A stretch of 36,465 nucleotides of DNA, from assembly GCA_902561465.1 (NCBI GenBank), contig CACEPH010000006.1:1-36465 (forward strand). Reading direction: 5' to 3'. This stretch comes from an uncultured Pelagibacteraceae bacterium. Its GTDB lineage: Bacteria; Pseudomonadota; Alphaproteobacteria; Pelagibacterales; Pelagibacteraceae. The stretch's first letter is position 1. The number at the start of each line of letters is the position of its first letter. Shown piece after piece: positions 25,634 through 33,268 of the stretch. Under the pieces are notes generated by a model. It did not search any database and was not told the DNA's origin. It saw only the letters and a program-made list of their open reading frames with translations. Made by a program: the position numbers and the translations under genes.

Positions 25634-26481
25634 ATATAACCTAGTTCTTTCATTTCTTCATTGAATTTTTCTCTAATTTTTTTTTCTATTTCAGGATCTA
25701 ATAAGTTTTTCCAATTATTTTTTTTTCCTAAATTAAAAAAATTAATTTTTTTTTTATTTTTCTTTGAATAAATAGCTTCCTGAAAACCAAATTTTTTTTC
25801 CATATCTGCCAAATTTTCAAAACCACAACTATTGATCGTTTTTAGAATTTTTTCATTATTTATATCTATCTCAATAAAATTTTGTAAGAATTCTATTATT
25901 TTTATTAATGAATTTTTAGTATCATTTATTAAATTTTCATATTTTATTATTAATATCGGTGCAAATTTAATTTGTTGCCACGATTTGAAATGATCGGCCC
26001 AACTGCCAAGCGCCGTAGCAATACCGAAGTCTTTGCCGCCCCATTCTTCTCCTGTTAAAAATTTATTTGTCTTAGTTATAAATTTAAAAGATTCTTCAAT
26101 ATCAAAAGAGTAGTGATTTGAAATTGAAGTAACTACATTTCTTGGATCTCTGACCACATAAATAACAGCTTTTGTATTATTTTTGTTTGTGAAAGAATTA
26201 TTTTCTAAGGTGCACAAAGCACTATGAGTTTTTAAAAAAATAGTTTTATTTTCATTAAATAAATTAATCCTATCTTGAGCAGCAATCCAATAATCTGAGA
26301 CTTTTTTAATATCTGAAAAATCTTTCAGAAAATATTCTAAAAATTTTTTATTTGGAAATTGCGCTATTTTATAAAGTAAATCAAAATTAAAATTCCCATC
26401 ATCTGTATATAAATAAGTACTTAAAAGACTTCTTATCCAAGTATTCCCGCTTTTCGGGTATGATGCGATCCAAATTATCAT
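25630..26481 (-). CDS. Sulfotransferase-domain protein
   Basis: PAPS-dependent sulfotransferase family, 283 residues. The 5'-phosphosulfate loop is ASYPKSGNTWIRSLL (about 6-20) and the 3'-phosphate-binding strand-helix is VIYVVRDPRNVVTSISNHYSF; GEEWGGKDFGIATALGSWADHFKSW follows as in cytosolic-type sulfotransferases. The acceptor (sugar, lipid or other) is unknown. It is inserted between lolA and the pterin dehydratase gene, where no functional link is evident, so it is probably accessory. Confidence 0.9.
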   Translation of the reverse strand: MIIWIASYPKSGNTWIRSLLSTYLYTDDGNFNFDLLYKIAQFPNKKFLEYFLKDFSDIKKVSDYWIAAQDRINLFNENKTIFLKTHSALCTLENNSFTNKNNTKAVIYVVRDPRNVVTSISNHYSFDIEESFKFITKTNKFLTGEEWGGKDFGIATALGSWADHFKSWQQIKFAPILIIKYENLINDTKNSLIKIIEFLQNFIEIDINNEKILKTINSCGFENLADMEKKFGFQEAIYSKKNKKKINFFNLGKKNNWKNLLDPEIEKKIREKFNEEMKELGYI

Positions 26482-26553
26482 TGGTTAAGTATTTTAATTA
26501 TCATAAAAATTAGTTTCGCACTACTGACGTTGTTAAAGTGCTATTATGCCCAT

Positions 26554-26582
26554 TTGACTAAAAATATACGTTGAAATACAAT
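26554..26582 (+). promoter_or_regulatory. Sigma70-type promoter for the pterin dehydratase gene
   Basis: TTGACT (26554-26559), exactly 17 bp, TACAAT (26577-26582): each box matches consensus at 5 of 6. The -10 box ends 10 bp before the ATG at 26593, so the leader would be about 4 nt and no Shine-Dalgarno sequence is possible. Confidence 0.6.
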
Positions 26583-26592
26583 ATTTATTAAT

Positions 26593-26934
26593 ATGTCTGA
26601 TTTACATGAAAAAAATTGCATACCTTGTCGTGGTGGAGTTCTTCCTTTTGATATTTCAGAGATACATAAGTATTTAAAAAAAATTGATGGATGGGATGTT
26701 AAAAAAAATAAAGAAGAATATTTTTTCCTTGAAAAGGCTTTTAAATTCAAAAATTTTAAGGAAAGCCAAAAATTTGTTAATGAAGTTGGTAATATTTCAG
26801 AAGCCCAAGGTCATCATCCAGATATAATTTTTGGGTGGGGGTATGCCAAGGTTCAAATTTTTACACATAAAATAAAAGGACTAGTGGAAAGTGATTTTAT
26901 TTTAGCAGCGAAAATTGATAAAATTTTAAATTAA
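26593..26934 (+). CDS. phhB: 4a-hydroxytetrahydrobiopterin dehydratase (PCD/DCoH)
   Basis: Dehydrates 4a-hydroxytetrahydropterin so that it can be recycled after aromatic amino-acid hydroxylation. The 113 residues contain the PCD motif EAQGHHPD (70-77; His74, His75), Tyr84, His92 and Asp101. No phenylalanine hydroxylase gene is in the window. In marine bacteria PCD proteins also occur alone, possibly in molybdopterin or other cofactor metabolism (inference). The last bases share TTAA (26931-26934) with the stop of convergent purH. Confidence 0.93.
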   Translation: MSDLHEKNCIPCRGGVLPFDISEIHKYLKKIDGWDVKKNKEEYFFLEKAFKFKNFKESQKFVNEVGNISEAQGHHPDIIFGWGYAKVQIFTHKIKGLVESDFILAAKIDKILN

Positions 26935-28472
26935 TGTTTAAAATGGCGTATTTTAGTAAATGCCATAATTACTCCTGACTCGTTAGCTGATTTTATTGCC
27001 TGCTTATCATTTATTGAACCGCCTGGCTGTATAATAGCTTTTACACCAGCTTCTGCTAGCTGCTCAATTCCATCAGGAAAAGGAAAAAATGCATCGGAGG
27101 CAGCCACAGAATTTATTATTTTATCTGGTGAAAATTCTAATGCTTTATTAGTTGCTATTTTGCAGCTATCCACCCTACTAGGCTGCCCAGATCCAATTCC
27201 TATAGTCGATTTGTTGTTAACTAAGACAATAGCGTTAGATTTGGTAAATTTACAAATATTAAATGCAAATTTTAAACTTTGCATTTGTTCTTTTGAAGGT
27301 TTCTTTTTAGTAACTATTTTTATTTTTTTATTTATTAATTTGTTATCTGAATCTTGTGCCAAAAAAGATTCTCCTAAAAAAAGAAAATGTTTTTTTCCTA
27401 TAAAATTGTAATTTTCACATTTAATTAATCTAATATTTTTTCTTTTTTTTAAAATTTTTAAAGCATCTTTCTTAAAACCTTTTGATATAATTATTTCAAA
27501 AAAAATTTTATTTAGCTCTAAAGCTAATTTTTTTGATACGATTGAATTAATAGCTATTACGCCTCCAAAAGCACTTAATGGATCACAAGATAAAGCATTT
27601 TTAAAAGATGCAATTTGATCTTTTTCTATAGAAACGCCACAGGGATTTGTGTGTTTAATTATGACAGTGCCCTGATTTTTCTTTAAAGATTTTAAAATGT
27701 GTAAAGCAGAATAAATATCATTATAATTGTTATAGCTTAGTTTTTTACCATGAATTTTTTTTAAATTTATATTGTCAGTTGAACTATATAAATTTCCTTC
27801 TTGGTGAGGATTTTCTCCATATCGAAGATTTTCAATTAATTTTCCATACAATGTTTTTTTCTCAGGAAATTTAATACTCAATTCATCGTTAAACCAGTTT
27901 GATATAACAGAATCATAATATGCAGTTAAACCAAATGCTTTTGATGACATAAGTTTCCTAAATTTATTTGATGTAGCACCTTTATTAATTTTAAGTTCTT
28001 TTGCCAAATTAGAATAATCATCTATATTTGAAATTACCGTTACATCATTAAAATTTTTAGCAGCTCCTCTTATCAAAGTAGGGCCACCAATATCTATATA
28101 TTCAATTAGTTTTTGAAAATTTTTTCTCTCTTTAAGTTTTTTCTCAAAAGGATAAAGATCAACTATTACCAAATCTATATCAGGTATTTTTTTTTCATTA
28201 AGAATTTGTCTATGTTTTTTATTTTTTCTTATATTAAGAATCCCAGCGTGAATTTTTGGATGTAGAGTTTTTACTCTTCCATCTAGCATTTCTGAAAATC
28301 CAGTATATGTTGAAACTTCAACACAATTATAATTCATTTGTTTAATTTTTTTAAAAGAACCACCAGAGCTTATAATTTCAACTTTAAATTTTTTTAAGAT
28401 TGGCAATATAAGTTTCAAATTGGATTTATCTGAAACTGAAATAATTGCTCTTTTAATTTTTTTTAAATTCAT
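26931..28472 (-). CDS. purH: Bifunctional AICAR formyltransferase / IMP cyclohydrolase
   Basis: Catalyses the last two steps of IMP synthesis. The N-terminal MGS-like cyclohydrolase domain (KRAIISVSDKSN..., SGGSFKKIK, DGRVKTLHPKIHAGIL) is followed by the AICAR transformylase domain (LRYGENPHQEG, IIKHTNPCGVS, SAFGGVIA, DAFFPFPDGIEQLAEAGV, IQPGGSINDK). The ATG at 28472 gives 513 residues and lies 2 nt after the heparinase-gene stop; an in-frame ATG at 28499 would add nine residues and overlap that gene by 25 nt. HisF in this window makes AICAR, one of its substrates. Confidence 0.96.
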   Translation of the reverse strand: MNLKKIKRAIISVSDKSNLKLILPILKKFKVEIISSGGSFKKIKQMNYNCVEVSTYTGFSEMLDGRVKTLHPKIHAGILNIRKNKKHRQILNEKKIPDIDLVIVDLYPFEKKLKERKNFQKLIEYIDIGGPTLIRGAAKNFNDVTVISNIDDYSNLAKELKINKGATSNKFRKLMSSKAFGLTAYYDSVISNWFNDELSIKFPEKKTLYGKLIENLRYGENPHQEGNLYSSTDNINLKKIHGKKLSYNNYNDIYSALHILKSLKKNQGTVIIKHTNPCGVSIEKDQIASFKNALSCDPLSAFGGVIAINSIVSKKLALELNKIFFEIIISKGFKKDALKILKKRKNIRLIKCENYNFIGKKHFLFLGESFLAQDSDNKLINKKIKIVTKKKPSKEQMQSLKFAFNICKFTKSNAIVLVNNKSTIGIGSGQPSRVDSCKIATNKALEFSPDKIINSVAASDAFFPFPDGIEQLAEAGVKAIIQPGGSINDKQAIKSANESGVIMAFTKIRHFKH

Positions 28473-28474
28473 AT

Positions 28475-30130
28475 TTAATTTACTTTTTCTATTATCCATT
28501 TTATCGAAACTAATTCCTGGGTAATATTTCCAGACATAGAAACAGATTCATTATTGATTATTTTATTTTTATTTCCAAGAAAAATATTTTTTTCAATTTC
28601 AAAGTTATTAGTTTCACTAAATAACGACCATCCCTCTCCATTCGGCAAACTGATTAATATTGAGTTTCCAGCCATGGTTTTAACAACTTTAGTATTAGGA
28701 TAAATATGAAACCTTACAAAATAATTTAACGAATCCGAACAATTTTTTGTTTTTTTTAATTCATCATGTCCAAAAATTTTATCCTCTTTTTTTGAAATTT
28801 TAACTAATCTTTTATGAATATAACCAAATTTTTTTTCATAGCCATTATGTGAAGCTGCTATAATATAAAAATCTTTATTTTCACTATAACTTTTTTCAAC
28901 AATTCTGTGTTTTTGTACTAGTGAATTTCCATAAACTTGGTTAATAAATTTATTTTTTTGAAAAATACATGACGAGGTATCATTTATGTATAAAGTAGAA
29001 TGTGCTGCTGTTGAGCGGCTAATTTCTGTAAGTTTTGGAGATAAATATTTTCCGTAACCTAAATTGCATATAATTTTTTGTTTTTTTGAAACTAGTTCAA
29101 ATGCTAAGCATCCAGCTTGATAATATTTTGCAAAAATGTTGGGAGGAGGATTGCCACAATCAATAAAAAATTCGAATTTGTTTTTTTTAATTTTAATTAA
29201 ATCTGAAATTTCATAGTTTTTATTTATAAATTTATATTTTAAGATTTTTAAAAAAACATCATAATCTTTATAATTAATTTCTGTCGCACCATTGAATAAA
29301 GGAAACTGTTTGTTTGAACAAGATAGCATAGTATAACAATTTCCGCATTTACTTATAATTTCGTTTAAGAAATCTGGAATAAGTTTTTGTGCTTCTTTGT
29401 GCCACTCTCTAATTATAATTAAATATTTTATACAAATAAATACTTCTTCAGGATTCCTTGACTTTGGAAAACCATTTTCATCAAAATAATTTTTTACAAC
29501 TCTTTCTAATTCTTTAATACCAACCTTGTAACTAGATTCGTTTTCCTTAAAAATCATACCTGAGAGTATAATTGCTGCACAGCAAATAATTTTTTTTGAT
29601 CCATGAAATAAACTATTTAAATTTTTAGAAAGAAAATTTGATTGTTTTATTATACTTAAAAAAAATCTATCCTTATATTCTTTGTCTGAATTTTCTAAAG
29701 TTATGTCTGTATTAGATGCCCAAGCAATAATTCTTTTAGCTATAATATCCATTTTCCATGTATTAGGATTATAGTTAGAAAAAATATTCATCCAGCTTCT
29801 AATTATATCTTTTGTTATTATTTTGTTATTTTTTCTATCTATTCTAGCCAGCCACAAAAAACTGTGTAAATTTTCAAATTTTAATTCATCTTTTGAATTT
29901 GTTTGCCATAATAATTCAGGAGTTACATCGGCGATTTTATAAAAATCATTACTTATTGTGCTCAGTGATGCACTTAAAAATGTACTGGGTGTGTAAAAAA
30001 TTCTGTCGGGAATAAAAGTAATTAATTTTTTATTATAGTAGCTACTTTTATAATAAAAGATTCTGAAATTTAAAAAAAATAATTTAAAAATAGAAAAAAA
30101 GTATAGTTTTATACTTTTAAGACTATACAT
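28475..30130 (-). CDS. Heparinase II/III-like protein
   Basis: The 551 residues have an alpha-helical N-terminal part (about 60-300) and a beta-rich C-terminal domain (about 310-550: EFFIDCGNPPPN, GCLAFELVSKKQKIICNLGYG, STAAHSTLYINDTSS, ASHNGYEKKFGYIHKRLVKIS) that matches the heparinase II/III C-terminal sandwich. The AAHSTLYIND segment holds the family's histidine. No convincing signal peptide is seen, although the start is hydrophobic (KLYFFSIFKLFFLNF). In many alphaproteobacteria a gene of this family precedes purH; its substrate is not known. It is 3 nt downstream of rpe. Confidence 0.85.
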   Translation of the reverse strand: MYSLKSIKLYFFSIFKLFFLNFRIFYYKSSYYNKKLITFIPDRIFYTPSTFLSASLSTISNDFYKIADVTPELLWQTNSKDELKFENLHSFLWLARIDRKNNKIITKDIIRSWMNIFSNYNPNTWKMDIIAKRIIAWASNTDITLENSDKEYKDRFFLSIIKQSNFLSKNLNSLFHGSKKIICCAAIILSGMIFKENESSYKVGIKELERVVKNYFDENGFPKSRNPEEVFICIKYLIIIREWHKEAQKLIPDFLNEIISKCGNCYTMLSCSNKQFPLFNGATEINYKDYDVFLKILKYKFINKNYEISDLIKIKKNKFEFFIDCGNPPPNIFAKYYQAGCLAFELVSKKQKIICNLGYGKYLSPKLTEISRSTAAHSTLYINDTSSCIFQKNKFINQVYGNSLVQKHRIVEKSYSENKDFYIIAASHNGYEKKFGYIHKRLVKISKKEDKIFGHDELKKTKNCSDSLNYFVRFHIYPNTKVVKTMAGNSILISLPNGEGWSLFSETNNFEIEKNIFLGNKNKIINNESVSMSGNITQELVSIKWIIEKVN

Positions 30131-30133
30131 TTT

Positions 30134-30793
30134 TTATCCTGTTTTCAGTAATTGAATATTCTTTTTTAAGTCTCCCCCATTTTCCTTAAAAATAGTAGTT
30201 CCTGAAACTAGTATATCTACACCTGCCTTTATGGCTATTTTTGAATTTTCGAAATTTATACCACCATCTATTTCAATTTTGGCATTATATTTTTTTGAGT
30301 CAATTTCTTTTCTAAGTATTTTTACTTTTTCCAGAGTTTCTTTCATAAATTTTTGTCCGCCAAAACCAGGATTGACACTCATTATTAAAACGATATCAAT
30401 TAAGTTTAAAACAGGAAGTACTTTATCTACTGGTGTTTCGGGATTTAAAGATACACCTGCTTTTTTATTATAGGACTTAATTTTTTTTATTGAACCAACA
30501 AGATCGTCAGTAGCTTCCGGATGTATTGTTATAATATCTGCCCCAGCCTCGGCAAAGTTTTTAATAAAATTGTGAACAGGAGATATCATTAGATGGACAT
30601 CAAATGGTAAGGAGGTATATTTTCTTAATTTATTTATTACTTCTGGTCCAATTGTGATGTTTGGAACGAAATGACCATCCATAACATCAATATGTATTAG
30701 ATCAGCTTTTGCCTTTTCTAAATCCTGAATTTCGCTTCCCAATTTACTAAAATCTGCTGATAAAATTGATGGTGAAATTTTAATATTATTCAT
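30134..30793 (-). CDS. rpe: Ribulose-phosphate 3-epimerase
   Basis: Interconverts ribulose 5-phosphate and xylulose 5-phosphate. The 219-residue TIM barrel has Ser9 in SPSILSADFSKLG, the metal ligands His34/Asp36 (LIHIDVMDGHFVPN), His67 (FDVHLMI) and Asp176 (IEIDGGI), and the loop VNPGFGGQ (140-147). Length is standard. It heads the leftward rpe-heparinase-purH group and has an almost perfect promoter immediately upstream. Confidence 0.97.
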   Translation of the reverse strand: MNNIKISPSILSADFSKLGSEIQDLEKAKADLIHIDVMDGHFVPNITIGPEVINKLRKYTSLPFDVHLMISPVHNFIKNFAEAGADIITIHPEATDDLVGSIKKIKSYNKKAGVSLNPETPVDKVLPVLNLIDIVLIMSVNPGFGGQKFMKETLEKVKILRKEIDSKKYNAKIEIDGGINFENSKIAIKAGVDILVSGTTIFKENGGDLKKNIQLLKTG

Positions 30794-30800
30794 AAGAAAA

Positions 30801-30829
30801 TTTATATTTTTATATTTGAATTATGTCAA
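30801..30829 (-). promoter_or_regulatory. Strong sigma70 promoter for rpe
   Basis: On the minus strand, a perfect TTGACA (30829-30824), 17-bp spacer, TATAAA (30806-30801). The -10 box ends 7 bp before the rpe ATG (30793), so transcription should start on or within a base or two of the start codon. The -35 box directly joins the A/U tract of the terminator of the upstream symporter gene. Confidence 0.7.
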
Positions 30830-30862
30830 AAAAAAAGAAGGGCGGAAATTCCCGCCCTTCTT
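30828..30862 (-). terminator. Intrinsic terminator of the symporter gene
   Basis: An 11-bp perfect stem: AAGAAGGGCGG (30835-30845) pairs with CCGCCCTTCTT (30852-30862) around a 6-nt loop. On the minus-strand transcript the stem is followed by a run of nine or so U (complement of the A run 30828-30836). It lies 27 nt after the symporter stop codon. It is the only clear intrinsic terminator in the window. Confidence 0.9.
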
Positions 30863-30888
30863 GAATATTTTAAGTATAAATTTGTAAT

Positions 30889-32832
30889 TTATGCTCTTGC
30901 TGAGTCTCCAATATCATCTACTAGAGCGCTCACTGATTTTTTAGGAAGTGTAGACATCTCCATTTTATAAGCTAAGAACCACATCATTCCAGTACCTAAT
31001 AACCAGAATAATATTTGCCAAGCCCAAATTGATGGAATTCCGAAAGTCCACGTACTGATATCATTTGGTGATCCAAATATATCATTTCCAATAACAGCTC
31101 CCGGTCCAATTCCGAAGAACAACCAAGCAATTGTAATTATCCAAGCCGCTGGCTTAAGACTTTGCTTGCTTGCTGGAAGACCAGCGTGGTCTGCTAAGAA
31201 GTCATGGTATTTTTGTCTATGAGCACGATCTCTTGAGTTTTGTGTCATTGCAGAAACTGGTAAACATACCAATAACTGGAAGAACATCCCCCAGAATGCA
31301 GAGTGCATTGTCCAAGGCCATCTTCCCCAAGGTATAGAATCACCGAATAAGTTTTGACCAATACTTTCAGTCATCATTACTGCAATAATTCCTGCTAATA
31401 GTCCCCAAGATACTCCTTCTCTCGTCAACCATGGGAAATAGCAAACCGCAGCTAGTGGTACCCACATTTGGAAACCAAACGCTACTGCTAATCCGCCAAG
31501 AAGTACTAATGCATCCGTAGAGAATGTAGCAACTAATAAAGCTGCACCAACTACAAGTACCACACAAACACGACCAAAAAGTTTTTGTTCGCCGTGTGAC
31601 ATCTTCGGTCTGAAGAATTTTTTGTAGATATCTCTAGTTAACATTGAAGCACAAGTTGACATGTACGCTGCACCTGTAGACTGCATAGCAGCTAGTGCAC
31701 ATACCGCAAGAAGACCAACAAACCATGGAGCCGCATCCCCGATCGTATTAATTAAATATGGAACAAGATTCCCTTGACCACCTTTACCAATCGATTCAGG
31801 AAGCACATTTGAAATGTTAGCTCCTGCTGCATTCACAACTGGATCGGCACCTAGTAAGTGCGCACCCATTCCTTGAGCTGCAGTAAATATGAATAAAGCG
31901 AACCCTATTCCAAATGATGAAGCCCAAACTTGTTGTGGTGCAAATGGTTCTGGATCTTTGTTAGAGAAAGCCCACATAGAGAATGCTGGTGAAGAATGAA
32001 TGCCCATAAGAGCAAACATATAAGTTAACACCATAACACCCGTCCACAATCCACCAACTGGAGTTTCTTTTCCTAAACCAGCCGTAAATTGTATGACACC
32101 AGGAATTGCGAAGTAGGCAGAGTAGTTATCACCGGGAGTTCGTCCCCACTTAGTGCCTTCTACCAAAGCTACTTTTGCTAATCCTTCATTTAATGAAGCC
32201 CAACCTCCAACGAGATCGTATGCTATAAAACCAATTGCTACAATTCCAAACCATAGAAGTACGCATTGCAGTGTATCTACGTAAGCCACGGATCTTAGTC
32301 CGCCTAAACCTACGTAAAGGGCTACGATAGCAGCTAGTACCCATGTACCAGTTGTTACGCCCCATAAACCATCTGATAAAACGTTAAATAGTTTTCCAGA
32401 TGCTGCAAGTTGTAAACCTAAATAAGGAACTGAGAAACATAAAGCTACGACAACGGTTAAAATACGAACCATATCACCTTTAAAGTAATCGGCTAACATT
32501 TCTCCCGGAGTTACGTAACCAAAACGTTTTCCTAATATCCATTGTCTCTTTAAGAACATCACTCCTGTAAAAGGAATAGTGATGACATAGAAAGACGCGT
32601 AGGCGTATTGGAAACCGTCTCTATAAATTAATCCTGGGTGACCCATAAAGGTCCAACCAGAAAATGATGTAGCTGTGGCGGCCAGAACGAATACCCACAT
32701 CGGAAGTTTTCTTCCTGATATAAAGTAGTCAGATGCTGTCTTCGCCATCTGTGCACCTCTTACTCCCCAGAATATACAATAAGCCCAGTAGAGTAGTACG
32801 AACACAATCAGCCACGTTACTTTTGCTGACAT
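30889..32832 (-). CDS. Sodium:solute symporter family (SSS) transporter
   Basis: Inner-membrane transporter of 647 residues with about 13 or more helices and the SSS features: TASDYFISGRKLPMWVFVLA, AATATSFSGWTFMGHPG (Na+-site region), LYVGLGGLRSVAYVDTLQ and CALAAMQSTGAAYMSTCASMLTRDIYKKF. The substrate is unknown; acs lies 1.8 kb away, so acetate or another short carboxylate is a reasonable guess, though ActP-like genes usually lie next to a DUF485 gene, which is not seen. The coding sequence is visibly richer in G+C and in C/G-ending codons than its neighbours, which suggests strong expression. It has a Shine-Dalgarno-like AAAGGGGGAA and a strong terminator. Confidence 0.93.
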   Translation of the reverse strand: MSAKVTWLIVFVLLYWAYCIFWGVRGAQMAKTASDYFISGRKLPMWVFVLAATATSFSGWTFMGHPGLIYRDGFQYAYASFYVITIPFTGVMFLKRQWILGKRFGYVTPGEMLADYFKGDMVRILTVVVALCFSVPYLGLQLAASGKLFNVLSDGLWGVTTGTWVLAAIVALYVGLGGLRSVAYVDTLQCVLLWFGIVAIGFIAYDLVGGWASLNEGLAKVALVEGTKWGRTPGDNYSAYFAIPGVIQFTAGLGKETPVGGLWTGVMVLTYMFALMGIHSSPAFSMWAFSNKDPEPFAPQQVWASSFGIGFALFIFTAAQGMGAHLLGADPVVNAAGANISNVLPESIGKGGQGNLVPYLINTIGDAAPWFVGLLAVCALAAMQSTGAAYMSTCASMLTRDIYKKFFRPKMSHGEQKLFGRVCVVLVVGAALLVATFSTDALVLLGGLAVAFGFQMWVPLAAVCYFPWLTREGVSWGLLAGIIAVMMTESIGQNLFGDSIPWGRWPWTMHSAFWGMFFQLLVCLPVSAMTQNSRDRAHRQKYHDFLADHAGLPASKQSLKPAAWIITIAWLFFGIGPGAVIGNDIFGSPNDISTWTFGIPSIWAWQILFWLLGTGMMWFLAYKMEMSTLPKKSVSALVDDIGDSARA

Positions 32833-32904
32833 AAAGGTTTCCCCCTTTGTTTTTTTTAACTTGTTTTATAAAACACAAAATGCTCAGAACGATAGTTCCA
32901 AGCA
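32833..32904 (-). promoter_or_regulatory. Hairpin-rich leader of the symporter gene, with Shine-Dalgarno in a stem
   Basis: Reading the minus strand 5' to 3': a 10-bp hairpin (32904-32881) with arms TGCTTGGAAC and GTTCTGAGCA around TATC, where two central pairs are G-U wobbles, so it pairs fully only as minus-strand RNA; a 14-bp palindrome TGTTTTATAAAACA (32875-32862); and AAAGGGGGAAACCTTT (32848-32833) directly before the ATG, in which AAAGG/CCTTT pair and the Shine-Dalgarno-like GGGGG (32845-32841) is in the stem and loop. This looks like a leader that could control translation. No known riboswitch class is recognised. Confidence 0.5.
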
Positions 32905-32967
32905 TTAATGACGAAAGTTCAGCATAATTAACTGTTCAAAGCAACACTTTAATAGCCCAAAATAGAT

Positions 32968-32991
32968 GCAACTATTAATTGAAATTGTTGC
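32968..32991. repeat. Imperfect 24-bp inverted repeat in the symporter upstream region
   Basis: GCAACTATT (32968-32976) and AATTGTTGC (32983-32991) form inverted arms with one mismatch (5 + 3 bp) around a 6-bp centre. It lies in the 196-bp spacer between the symporter and the divergent 79-codon gene and could be an operator for either. The remainder of this spacer shows nothing further that I can support. Confidence 0.35.
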
Positions 32992-33028
32992 TATATGGGT
33001 GTTATTTTAAGTATATAACTAGGTTTAT

Positions 33029-33268
33029 ATGAATTTAACATCTTTCTATATCGCTTTTCATGATCCTATTTGGGTCATTGTTTTAAGTGCAGCTTTATTT
33101 TTCCCCGTTCGTCAAATGATTTGGGTTTTGTACGTTAGAAAAAAGCAGAAATCACAAAAAATGGTATCTGATGATGAGAAAAAAATTTTAAAAAAAAGAG
33201 CAACATTTACTTCGGTGCTTTTGTGTATTGTTTTTAGTTATTTATATGTAACTCAGGTATTTAATTAA
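33029..33268 (+). CDS. Small membrane protein, 79 residues
   Basis: Two hydrophobic helices (about 13-37: DPIWVIVLSAALFFPVRQMI; and 58-75: FTSVLLCIVFSYLYVTQVF) flank a basic, lysine-rich loop (VRKKQKSQKMVSDDEKKILKKRA), predicting both termini on the periplasmic side. No family is recognised; it does not look like DUF485 or DUF4212, the usual small partners of SSS transporters. Its stop overlaps the start of the next gene (TAATG), so the two are probably one unit divergent from the symporter. Confidence 0.75.
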   Translation: MNLTSFYIAFHDPIWVIVLSAALFFPVRQMIWVLYVRKKQKSQKMVSDDEKKILKKRATFTSVLLCIVFSYLYVTQVFN

